Assembly: GCA_016787565.1 (NCBI GenBank)
Contig: JAEUUG010000013.1
Coordinates: forward strand, 1-64,000
DNA: 64,000 nt
Direction of reading: 5' to 3'
From: Cyclobacteriaceae bacterium
GTDB lineage: Bacteria > Bacteroidota > Bacteroidia > Cytophagales > Cyclobacteriaceae
Part shown: positions 45,062-54,849 of the stretch, piece after piece
How the letters are laid out: the number at the start of each line of letters is the position of its first letter
Numbering within the stretch: the first letter of the stretch is position 1
Notes under the pieces: model-generated
Told to the model about the DNA's origin: nothing
The model's database searches: none
What the model saw: only the letters and a program-made list of their open reading frames with translations
Program-made: the position numbers and the translations under genes

Positions 45062-46000
45062 TCAACTTACAAGATATGCAGCACCAAATACACCGGCACT
45101 ATCGCCAAGCGATGGCCGCACAATTGGCGTATCGAGTCGGTTATTAAAAACATATTTTTTCACAGAGTCAAGACCACGATCGTATAACTGATCGATATTG
45201 CCCACGCCACCACCGATTACAATCACATCCGGATCAAGGATGTTAATGATCACGCTTAAGGCTAATCCAAAATATTCAATCAACCGGATCATGGTTTTCT
45301 GTGCAGTCGGATCAACTTTTGATTCGGCCAAGGCCACAATATCTTTAAGTGGTTTTTTATTTCCCGTTTCCTTGAAATAGTAGCGTTCAAGTGCGGGACC
45401 TGAGATAACATTTTCAACGCAGCCTGACTTTCCGCAATAGCATGGTCCACCGGATTCATGCAGAAAATTATGTCCCCATTCCCCGGCAATTCCTTGCAAA
45501 CCAACAATCGCCCTTCCATCCACTACAATACCTCCGCCTACCCCCGTTCCCATGATTACGCCAAATACAACGCGGGCATCCGGAAACTGTTCTTTAACAA
45601 CACCAAATCGCGTTTCGGCCAGTGCAAAACAATCGGCATCGTTAGCCATCTCCAGCTTAACCTTGAGAAGTTTTTCCAGATCTGTTTTCATCGGCATGCC
45701 ATTCAGCACAACTGAATTGCAATTTTTCATTGTACCCAGTTTTGGATCGTTGGTGCCTGGCGTACCGATGCCAATTCGCTTTGGCAAAAAACCAGCTTCT
45801 TTCTTCATCATATCCACCAGTTTCTTTACCTGATGGAGAATGTGATCATAACCCTGATCGGCTTCGGTAGGAACACGATCACGAAAAAGAACTTCAGGAT
45901 TCTTGGCGGATTTTAAAATGACGCCTTCAATCTTCGTTCCTCCCATGTCAATACCCCACAGGCTTGATGCATCAATTTCACTTTTCTTTTTCTTAGCCAT
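45062..46000 (-). CDS. ROK family sugar kinase
   Basis: A 312-residue ROK protein with no DNA-binding domain, so a kinase and not a regulator. The ATP loop is LWGIDMGGTKIEGVILKS. The ROK zinc signature CYCGKSGCVENVISG is intact, as are GVIMGTGVGGGIVVDG and the catalytic-region Asp in MANDADCFALAE. In the maltose phosphorylase operon its most likely job is to phosphorylate the glucose set free by phosphorolysis. It is a diverged paralogue of the ROK kinase downstream of pfkA (5479-6459); the two may differ in regulation or substrate. Confidence 0.87.
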   Translation of the reverse strand: MAKKKKSEIDASSLWGIDMGGTKIEGVILKSAKNPEVLFRDRVPTEADQGYDHILHQVKKLVDMMKKEAGFLPKRIGIGTPGTNDPKLGTMKNCNSVVLNGMPMKTDLEKLLKVKLEMANDADCFALAETRFGVVKEQFPDARVVFGVIMGTGVGGGIVVDGRAIVGLQGIAGEWGHNFLHESGGPCYCGKSGCVENVISGPALERYYFKETGNKKPLKDIVALAESKVDPTAQKTMIRLIEYFGLALSVIINILDPDVIVIGGGVGNIDQLYDRGLDSVKKYVFNNRLDTPIVRPSLGDSAGVFGAAYLVS

Positions 46001-46052
46001 ACTCTTTTGCGTTCGCTCAAGTTACTATTTCATCCATTTCTAACAAGTGAGA

Positions 46053-47243
46053 TTAATCACTTTTCTGAAGAATAAATTGGGATGTGCGTGGATGAAATGT
46101 CCTCCACGAATGCCAAAATTCCTGATAGGATTGTATCTTCGTCAACTGACTTCCTTTTAATGGGCCATCCGTACAGTAGCCTCTGAAATTCCAAACTGAA
46201 CTTGTTGGACTATCCGTAAGTGTTTCGCTGTACGCATCCTTAGAAAAAGAGTACAAATCCCTGCGAAAGACATGAAAAGACGCACTGTCGTGCTCCACAA
46301 CAATAGCAATGGGAATGTTTGCCAGCGTATCATTAATGACGCGAGCGCGGATGAGATCATTCCAATCGTAAGCACGTGACATTCTCCCCAACTGCACTCC
46401 TACCACCCACGATTTTTCCTTCCACGAGAGCGAATCCCTGCGGGTAAGACTTCCTTTTGATTTGCCCTCATCAAACTTAGAAAGCCCTTTGTACTGCTCG
46501 GAAAATGTTGAATCCGGTTGAAGAATTACAGCGGCCGGATATTGTTCTAACCAGGCCTCCAGTGAAACTTGTTCGGAAGGAATTTCGGTCAATACTTTCC
46601 CCTTTCTTTTACCCACTATTGCTTCACCATTCACCTGTCGCCACCAGCTTCCCGTGGATTTGTCTTCAAACATGGCATTAAAATGGTCCATGCCCACGAG
46701 GCGGAATTCCTCCGGGTTTCCGTCTACAACCGGACTATACACTCTGCCGGTTCTGCAAACCGTGCAATACGTTATCATTAACGGAATTTCCCCCAGGGTA
46801 TCGCGCACCTGATGATGATACCCGATGATTTCAATCGGGTAAGCCTTCGCGCGACCATTCAGATAAACGCCCAGTACCAGATTAGAAGTCGGTATTATAT
46901 TGTGCGCACTTCCTGCAAAAACAATAGAACCCGGCTGATAAAACATTTTATCAGCGAGAAATTTAAAATTGAACAGGTAGGCTATCACCATGTACAAAAG
47001 CAGCAATCCGGCAACCACCCAACGCCCCACTTGGCCCTTGTGCTGAAACAAAAAGTAGAAAGCCGGATAGGCGATCAGGATTATGCCTACGCTTCTGATC
47101 CAAAAAATATGCTGATGAATTGCATACGCCAGCGCAATTGAATTTTGCTGTTGACTTCCCGGAAAGGGCATGATAAAATAAACACGCAAAATTTCTGTTA
47201 GCAATAGCGCAACAATACCTATAGCAAAAAGTATTTTTTTCAT
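46053..47243 (-). CDS. DUF3179 membrane protein
   Basis: A 396-residue protein. Four N-terminal hydrophobic segments (KILFAIGIVALLLTEILRVY, HIFWIRSVGIILIAYPAFYF, WVVAGLLLLYMVIAYLFNFK and others) precede a large soluble DUF3179 domain: VYLNGRAKAYPIEIIGYHHQ, PLMITYCTVCRTGRVYSPVV and NFRGYCTDGPLKGSQLT. The conserved TYCTVCRTG Cys pair recalls metal- or thiol-binding sites, but the DUF3179 function is unknown. Its start codon overlaps the glpD stop by 4 bases, so translation is coupled to glpD. That is an unusual partner and the reason is not visible in sequence. Confidence 0.85.
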   Translation of the reverse strand: MKKILFAIGIVALLLTEILRVYFIMPFPGSQQQNSIALAYAIHQHIFWIRSVGIILIAYPAFYFLFQHKGQVGRWVVAGLLLLYMVIAYLFNFKFLADKMFYQPGSIVFAGSAHNIIPTSNLVLGVYLNGRAKAYPIEIIGYHHQVRDTLGEIPLMITYCTVCRTGRVYSPVVDGNPEEFRLVGMDHFNAMFEDKSTGSWWRQVNGEAIVGKRKGKVLTEIPSEQVSLEAWLEQYPAAVILQPDSTFSEQYKGLSKFDEGKSKGSLTRRDSLSWKEKSWVVGVQLGRMSRAYDWNDLIRARVINDTLANIPIAIVVEHDSASFHVFRRDLYSFSKDAYSETLTDSPTSSVWNFRGYCTDGPLKGSQLTKIQSYQEFWHSWRTFHPRTSQFILQKSD

Positions 47244-48889
47244 GATTCATTAAATGAAGTGAGTGCCTCTGCCAACCTACCAATGGATTCAACCTCCTGC
47301 TGTTTCCGGGTTTCATCCCAACCGAGTAATGATTTGAATTCATCGGCTACTTCGGTATTCCATCGCCTAACACGAGGAAGGTCAAAATACAAGAGCCCTG
47401 TTCTGCGTACAAAAAAATCCTCCAACGTAACAACCATCTCATGCTGAACGGAAAAGTAAGCCATCGCCTTTAATAGAGACAACTCGGGCTTTTCGCCTTG
47501 CAGCCGTTGGCTAAAATGATGCAATATCGCTTCGGTATTTTTTCCAAAAGTAGTAACCAATTCAAAGCTGATCGTTTCGGAAAAATCAAACGGCTTAAGC
47601 TGCTGGTGAATCTCTGCGATATACTGCTTTACTTCATTGATGTTACTAAAAGCAGGATGCGTAATTTTTAGTTTCTCCGTCTGACAACCCTTAATGGCAC
47701 GATCCTTAAAATATTTCTTTACCACCAGACTCACTACACGTTCCGCCATCTTTCGGTAGCCCGTCAGCTTTCCTCCGGCAATTGAAATTAATCCGGTGGG
47801 CGATTCAAAAATTTCATCCTTACGGGAAAGCTCGGAAGCCGATTTCCCATCTTCGTGGATCAATGGTCGAAGACCGGCCCAACTTGATTCGATGTCAGCA
47901 ACGCTGAGGTTTGCGTCAGGAAAAGTTGCGTTAACAGCGGTAATTAAATATGCAGCATCGGCTGCCGTAGCCATAACATTATCTTTGTCATCATCGTAAT
48001 TTGTGTCAGTTGTTCCGATGTAGGTAACCCTCCCGCGTGGAATAGCAAAGATCATTCGTCCATCATCCACGTCAAAATAAATGGCCTGGCGTACGGGCAA
48101 TTTATCATACGCTACAACAACATGAACGCCTTTCGTCAGGTGTAGCGATTTACCCTCTCTCGACTTATTAATCTCCCGTAACTCATCTACCCAGGGGCCG
48201 GCAGCACTAACCACTGCCTTGGCTTGAATTGCAAAAGACTGGCCTGTTCGCTGATCAGATGCTACTACACCTGTAATGACACCACGTTCATAGGTAAAAT
48301 CAATCACCTTCGCATAATTCAGAATATCCGCTTGATGTTCTGCAGCACGCTTAACGATTTCAATTGTAAGGCGGGCATCATCGGTTCTGTATTCGGCATA
48401 AAGCGCACCTCCATTTACTTCTTCTTTTTTCAACAATGGTTCCGCCTTCAGGGTTTGAAGTTTTGTTAGCATCTTACGTTGATCTTCAGGCTTAACACCA
48501 GCGAGCCAATCATATAATTTTAATCCAATGGATGTTAGCCAATACCCCAGCCCCTTTTTCTCTGAAAGGGGCAATAACATTTTTTCGGGCAATACAAGAT
48601 GAGGTGCCAGGTTGTGCACTACAGCACGCTCACTGCCAACTTCTTTTACCAAGCCAAATTCCAACTGCTTCAGGTAACGCAGGCCTCCATGAATGAGTTT
48701 GGTTGAGCGGCTACTTGTACCGAAGGCGAAATCATTTTTTTCAACAAGAGCAGTACGTAAGCCCCGCGAGCTGGCATCCAGGGCAATACCCGCGCCCGTA
48801 ATTCCACCCCCTATTATCAACAGGTCATAGTGCTTTTCGCGAAGATGTTGTAGAATTTCCGGACGGTTTAAAAAAGAAAAATCAGCCAT
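47240..48889 (-). CDS. glpD: Glycerol-3-phosphate dehydrogenase (FAD)
   Basis: A 549-residue peripheral membrane flavoenzyme that oxidises glycerol 3-phosphate to dihydroxyacetone phosphate and reduces quinone. The FAD-binding motif is LLIIGGGITGAGIALDASSR. The family signature is FGTSSRSTKLIHGGLRYLKQ, and FAIPRGRVTYIGTTDTNYD follows. The C-terminal helical domain is present, so the length is complete. It lies 26 bases downstream of glpK and completes the glpF-glpK-glpD aerobic glycerol pathway. Confidence 0.96.
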   Translation of the reverse strand: MADFSFLNRPEILQHLREKHYDLLIIGGGITGAGIALDASSRGLRTALVEKNDFAFGTSSRSTKLIHGGLRYLKQLEFGLVKEVGSERAVVHNLAPHLVLPEKMLLPLSEKKGLGYWLTSIGLKLYDWLAGVKPEDQRKMLTKLQTLKAEPLLKKEEVNGGALYAEYRTDDARLTIEIVKRAAEHQADILNYAKVIDFTYERGVITGVVASDQRTGQSFAIQAKAVVSAAGPWVDELREINKSREGKSLHLTKGVHVVVAYDKLPVRQAIYFDVDDGRMIFAIPRGRVTYIGTTDTNYDDDKDNVMATAADAAYLITAVNATFPDANLSVADIESSWAGLRPLIHEDGKSASELSRKDEIFESPTGLISIAGGKLTGYRKMAERVVSLVVKKYFKDRAIKGCQTEKLKITHPAFSNINEVKQYIAEIHQQLKPFDFSETISFELVTTFGKNTEAILHHFSQRLQGEKPELSLLKAMAYFSVQHEMVVTLEDFFVRRTGLLYFDLPRVRRWNTEVADEFKSLLGWDETRKQQEVESIGRLAEALTSFNES

Positions 48890-48915
48890 ATATCATTCGT
48901 AGCGATGAAGCAAGA

Positions 48916-50409
<1,494 letters not shown>

Positions 50410-51117
50410 TTAATGAAAAAGAACAGCATGAAGCCACGCACCAAAAAAAGCTCCGGCAATAGGGCCGGCAACTGGAATCCAACTGTATGACCAATCGGAA
50501 TCGCGTTTTCCGGATATTGGCAAAATGAAGTGCGCCAGGCGTGGACCGAAATCGCGGGCAGGGTTAATGGCAAATCCAGTAGTTCCTCCCAGCGATAATC
50601 CGATGGCGGCAATGAGGCATCCAATAATTAAAGGATTCAATCCATCGGCAAATTTATTGGCTCCGATAAAGAGAAGACCCATGATCAAAATGGCAGTGGC
50701 TAGAAATTCACTTATAAAATTCGATGCTGTCGACCGTATAGCCGGAGCTGTACAAAAAACAGCCAGTTTAGCATCTGCACTTTCTGTTCGACTCCAAAAT
50801 GGGTAATAGAAAATCCAAACGACTACAGCTCCCACAAAAGCACCGCCCACCTGTGCAGCGATATAGCCCGGAACTAACGCCCAGGAGAAATCACCTGTAA
50901 AAGCTAAGGCAAGTGACACTGCCGGATTGAGGTGCGCACCACTAAAATTTCCAACCGCATAAATCGCAAGCGTCACACCCAGCGCCCACGCAAAAACAAC
51001 AGTAAGCCATCCGGCATTTTCTGATTTTGTTCCTTTTAATACAACACCAGCCACTACACCCTCTCCGAGGATGATGAGTAACATGGTACCAAAGAATTCT
51101 GCGAGATACGGATTCAT
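50410..51117 (-). CDS. glpF: Glycerol uptake facilitator (aquaglyceroporin)
   Basis: A 235-residue MIP-family channel with six membrane helices and two half-helices bearing the NPA motifs: SGAHLNPAVSLALAF and GFAINPARDFGPRLAHF. The Asp after the second NPAR (NPARDFGPR) is the mark of glycerol-conducting members. It allows passive entry of glycerol, which glpK traps as glycerol 3-phosphate. It is the first gene of the glp operon. The 152 bases upstream hold the terminator of the opposite gene end but no clear TAnnTTTG box. Confidence 0.96.
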   Translation of the reverse strand: MNPYLAEFFGTMLLIILGEGVVAGVVLKGTKSENAGWLTVVFAWALGVTLAIYAVGNFSGAHLNPAVSLALAFTGDFSWALVPGYIAAQVGGAFVGAVVVWIFYYPFWSRTESADAKLAVFCTAPAIRSTASNFISEFLATAILIMGLLFIGANKFADGLNPLIIGCLIAAIGLSLGGTTGFAINPARDFGPRLAHFILPISGKRDSDWSYSWIPVAGPIAGAFFGAWLHAVLFH

Positions 51118-51217
51118 GCGAAATCGCTTTTGTTAGAATGGATTTTAAGATAAAGCAAAATCCGTAATTTATAACGATTGCGAAAATTAATTTACTCCCT
51201 TCCTTCTTGCTAAAATA

Positions 51218-51248
51218 AAAGCCAGGCACATACCGGATGCCTGGCTTT
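51218..51248 (-). terminator. Intrinsic terminator of the haloperoxidase gene
   Basis: AAAGCCAGGCA and TGCCTGGCTTT form a perfect 11-bp stem around a 9-base loop. On the - strand it lies 21 bases past the haloperoxidase stop and is followed by TATTTTA, separating that gene from the glp operon. Confidence 0.75.
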
Positions 51249-51269
51249 AACTTTTTTGAGCGATATGAC

Positions 51270-52619
51270 TTAGTTTGAAAGCTTTGTGTCCTTTCTTCTG
51301 GTAAGAATTCTGCTGCCCACAAATTCTCCAACAGCATGTCCTTGCTTCATTCCAATTTCACAGGCTGGCATATAATGTATTCCGCCATAAAACCGACTAA
51401 TGGTTGCTTCCTCTGCTGCATGCTGGAAGGAGTTAAAGCTGCGTACACTTAAACCAAATTCAATTTCAGTAGAATCAGTAAAAGCAAAGTTTTCACCGAA
51501 TAAATCTGTAAGGGCTACTGCTGCCGAATTCGAAATAACGCTATGACCGCTGGTGTGCTCCGGAAAGGGTGGTGTTTGCAAGAGCGGAATCCAATCCTGA
51601 TCGATGAACTGATTAATATAGGTTTCCGGACGAATGAGCTTACTCCTGTATTTTTCATCCCAGCAACTAATAAATCCTTCAGCTAACGAAATGGCAACTC
51701 TTGCATACGCTTCCGCAGACTGGACAACATTGGCATTGGCCTTAGCGCATGCAACATGGGTAATATTAATCCAATGCCCGCCTGGAGAGATTTTTTTCGT
51801 TGCGAACATCACGTGCCCTTTCACATTCATAACAAAAGGATTGCAATCCCAAAACATAGCAATTTGTTTTTGCTCTTCCGTTAACGCATTACCAACATCA
51901 CGAACCTGTAATGCTTCTTTATAAAATTGGCTTTTCTTATCGATTGAAAAGGGAGTATTCCGCTCAGGTTTAAATTGTGCAGCAGAGTCCAGCACAAAGG
52001 TTCTGATTTTATTCCAGTGCGGTTCAACGGCATCCATGTACGCAGGCGGTGTAGGTTTCCAGGTTGATGGATCATCGCTGATTGAATACTTCGGAAACGA
52101 ACGTGTTTGCTTATAATTATCTTTTCCTGACCAGACTAAGATATGATCGGCAACAGCCGTTCCGTAGGCTAAAGAACGATCATACACATCTTTGGGCATC
52201 CCTGATTTTTTATACATCAGCATCAGGCTGTCGTAGTACTTATCCATTTTATCATCAGAAAAAACCAATGCTTTACCTACTTTCAAAACAGCAACGGTAG
52301 AAGAAAAAGGAAAGCAATATTCCACACCTGCTTCAGGTTCAGGAGGTGCCTCCAGTCCGTGTAACTGACCTGCTAACGAGAGATAAGTTGAGTCCTCATG
52401 CCGGGCTGCCTCATACCCAGCTACACTGATGTAGGCATAAATCCGGGAAGCCACGGGTGGCGAAAATATATCATGTACAATTACATCGGTAACCTGCTTG
52501 ACAGAATTGTGCAATAATTCTGGATTGCAAGCTTTATTTTTCCAGTCGCCATTGTTTTTTTCAGAACACGATACAAGCACAACACCTGAAAGGACGAAGA
52601 TCAATACGAGGTTTTTCAT
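51270..52619 (-). CDS. Vanadium-dependent haloperoxidase/PAP2 lipoprotein
   Basis: A 449-residue exported lipoprotein (LIFVLSGVVLVSCSEK). The vanadate/phosphate pocket is complete: Lys-x6-Arg in EKYRSKLIRPETYI, Ser-Gly-His in PPFPEHTSGHSVISNSA, and Arg-x5-His in ISRFYGGIHYMPACEIG. The same pocket serves vanadium haloperoxidases and PAP2 acid phosphatases. The long N-terminal helical region (about 30-300) and length favour the haloperoxidase-like family over small PAP2 enzymes. Many Bacteroidota members are uncharacterised, so halide oxidation is not assured. It has its own terminator and stands alone between glpF and the GH65 hydrolase gene. Confidence 0.82.
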   Translation of the reverse strand: MKNLVLIFVLSGVVLVSCSEKNNGDWKNKACNPELLHNSVKQVTDVIVHDIFSPPVASRIYAYISVAGYEAARHEDSTYLSLAGQLHGLEAPPEPEAGVEYCFPFSSTVAVLKVGKALVFSDDKMDKYYDSLMLMYKKSGMPKDVYDRSLAYGTAVADHILVWSGKDNYKQTRSFPKYSISDDPSTWKPTPPAYMDAVEPHWNKIRTFVLDSAAQFKPERNTPFSIDKKSQFYKEALQVRDVGNALTEEQKQIAMFWDCNPFVMNVKGHVMFATKKISPGGHWINITHVACAKANANVVQSAEAYARVAISLAEGFISCWDEKYRSKLIRPETYINQFIDQDWIPLLQTPPFPEHTSGHSVISNSAAVALTDLFGENFAFTDSTEIEFGLSVRSFNSFQHAAEEATISRFYGGIHYMPACEIGMKQGHAVGEFVGSRILTRRKDTKLSN

Positions 52620-52697
52620 TTTAATCTTTAAAAAATTTGAACCACAATATTAAAGGTTTAGAAAAACTAAAAAATGACATTGATCATAAACTTTCGT

Positions 52698-54743
52698 CTA
52701 TTTCACGACAAAGTCTCGCTTCTCAACGCCAACACCTTTAAGTTGAAGGGATTTCCACTTTTTAGGTAAGGTTGCTTTCTGCTGAATAATCCCCTGATCT
52801 GTGATTTTTAAACCACCCAATCCGAAGATAACAGCCTGCAGCATTCCACCTGCACCAGTAGCGAAATAAGGATTTGTGCCACCGGCTGTTTCTGCCAAAA
52901 CACCAAAGGGTGGCACTTCATTGGGCGTATAGCATTTAATCAATAACTCGTAAGCTTTATCAGGGTTACCGATTTTTGCATACAATGTCGCCAATGCTGA
53001 ATTACCCATTGCAGGTCCCTCGGGTGACATGCGCACTTCGTAGTAGCGCAAATCTCTTTCAATTTGTGAACGATCTGTAATAATCTCCAACGGATACGAC
53101 AATAAATTAGCATCGGCCTGCTTGATGTCCACACCATCATACGTTTCATTTTCCTTTGTTGTGCCGTCCGGAAATTTCAGGATCGGAATATTTTGTGCAA
53201 CATGATCCCAATCCGGATTTGGAAGCAAGCCTAATTCTTTAGCAGCTAGAGAAGCATACCGGAGCGCAGTTATTGCCATACCGTTGGTGAAGGCATTGTT
53301 GTTAATATTTTCCTGCCATTCATTTGCTCCGATAACATTGTTAATTTCATAACGACCGAGACCTTTGCGTTCTACTCGACTCGCCCAAAAATCAGCTACT
53401 TCTTTCAGCACAGGGTAGCCCCTTTCACGAAGCCAAAGTTTATCTTTTGTGACCTGATAATACTTCCAAAAAGCCCAGCCAACACAACCTGTAATGTGAT
53501 GCTGAAAGGGTCCTGTTAAGGCCCATACCGGGGTGTCTTCCGTTCCTTCATCGGATGATTCCCAGGGGAACATGGCGCCTTTATATCCATGTGAAAATGC
53601 ATTTTGCTTCGCTGCTTCCAATCGCTGGAAACGATACTCCAGCAATGACTTCGCGATTTCCGGTTTCAATACCAGCAACGGAGGATACATCCACAATTCG
53701 GTATCCCAGAAGACATGGCCGTTATACCCTAATCCGGATAAGCCCATGGGTGACAAGCTGTAGGCTGTTCCTTCGCGGGCGAAAGAGTAAAGATGGTAGA
53801 GAGCAAACCGCACATCTTTTTGAACCTCATCATCGCCCTCAATAACGATATCACTTTTCCATAATTTTTCCCATTCTGCTACGTGGCGCTGGAGCAATCG
53901 ATCTGTTCCCTCTAACTTGGCAAAAACGGTGAGTCGCTCAGCTTCATTGAGCGGATCATTATAATGCTCGGTGGATGTTGCCGAAGATACTATACTGAAC
54001 GTGTACGTCTCCCCTGCTTGTAATGATTTGTAAAACTTAGCCAGGTGCATGTTATAATCCCAGTCCTCATGAATTAACGGGGGCTCATGACCATGCTGTT
54101 CTGAAAAAATGAAACTGTTACTGACGGCTACGGTATGTTTTCCTGATGGACTTTTTCCCACAGAAGTTAGCAACGGAATTTTTACATGAGGTCGGTCAAT
54201 CTCGCTGTATAGGTTACGAACATCGGCAAGATGATTGGGAGCTTCAATAACACTCATAGGTGTAATGACACAAGCCTTCAATGCCTTAATCTCCACAATG
54301 GTTAGTGCTGTAAACGGGAGATGCCGCAAGGCCATGAGTGTATGTTTCACTGTTACCTTATCCCCCACGTCAAACGTAGTCGTCAAAGAAGCATTCTTCA
54401 TATCCAACACCTGCTTATAATTGGAAATTTCTCGTTGACCAACTCGGATGCCATCAACATCCAGGTTCATGTTAACATGATTAAATGTTTTGAGTATGTT
54501 GGATACTCTCCCGCGCTGGTAGTAATCATACACACCATTTAACACAACATCCTTTACTTTCATGGGTTCAGGCGAAGAAACCAATCCGATCATACCATTG
54601 GCAACGGTAACTCCAAAGTAATGATTGGGATCAATACGTTGGGCTTCCACATTCCAGGGTGACTGGGCATTAGATAACTGTGGAAGAAAACAAAAAATAA
54701 TGACAGCAATTCTTAAATGAAATGTCAATCTATTATTATCCAT
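52698..54743 (-). CDS. Secreted GH65 family glycoside hydrolase
   Basis: A 681-residue protein with a signal peptide (RIAVIIFCFLPQLSNAQ), so exported, unlike the cytoplasmic GH65 phosphorylase encoded at 41089-43374. GH65 landmarks: GLGYNGHVFWDTELWMYPPL (barrel entry), GYKGAMFPWESSDEGTEDTP and NNVIGANEWQENINNNAFTN, whose Glu aligns with the general acid. It lacks the phosphorylase-type EWEITFEEIHR stretch. This fits the hydrolytic branch (acid trehalase, glucosyl-galactosyl-hydroxylysine glucosidase, kojibiose hydrolase). Kojibiose or another alpha-glucoside is a reasonable guess. It is divergent from the TonB receptor gene. Confidence 0.82.
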   Translation of the reverse strand: MDNNRLTFHLRIAVIIFCFLPQLSNAQSPWNVEAQRIDPNHYFGVTVANGMIGLVSSPEPMKVKDVVLNGVYDYYQRGRVSNILKTFNHVNMNLDVDGIRVGQREISNYKQVLDMKNASLTTTFDVGDKVTVKHTLMALRHLPFTALTIVEIKALKACVITPMSVIEAPNHLADVRNLYSEIDRPHVKIPLLTSVGKSPSGKHTVAVSNSFIFSEQHGHEPPLIHEDWDYNMHLAKFYKSLQAGETYTFSIVSSATSTEHYNDPLNEAERLTVFAKLEGTDRLLQRHVAEWEKLWKSDIVIEGDDEVQKDVRFALYHLYSFAREGTAYSLSPMGLSGLGYNGHVFWDTELWMYPPLLVLKPEIAKSLLEYRFQRLEAAKQNAFSHGYKGAMFPWESSDEGTEDTPVWALTGPFQHHITGCVGWAFWKYYQVTKDKLWLRERGYPVLKEVADFWASRVERKGLGRYEINNVIGANEWQENINNNAFTNGMAITALRYASLAAKELGLLPNPDWDHVAQNIPILKFPDGTTKENETYDGVDIKQADANLLSYPLEIITDRSQIERDLRYYEVRMSPEGPAMGNSALATLYAKIGNPDKAYELLIKCYTPNEVPPFGVLAETAGGTNPYFATGAGGMLQAVIFGLGGLKITDQGIIQQKATLPKKWKSLQLKGVGVEKRDFVVK

Positions 54744-54815
54744 AATGATCTGGTTTATTGCACAATATTTAATATAAAGAAAGCCAATTTCTTATGAAAA
54801 AAGAATCAACCTTTC

Positions 54816-54823
54816 TATATTTG
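54816..54823 (+). promoter_or_regulatory. -7 box for the TonB receptor gene at 54850
   Basis: TATATTTG is a perfect TAnnTTTG box. Transcription would start near 54830, so the TTG at 54850 leaves a leader of about 20 bases while the TTG at 54835 would be almost leaderless. No clear -33 box is seen. Confidence 0.4.
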
Positions 54824-54849
54824 AAATTACAGTATTGATCGCTGCGCTG

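Noticed and set aside
54794..54838. 14-codon leader peptide ahead of the TonB receptor
   Set aside because: The ATG lies upstream of the likely transcription start set by the -7 box at 54816-54823, so it would not be in the mRNA.
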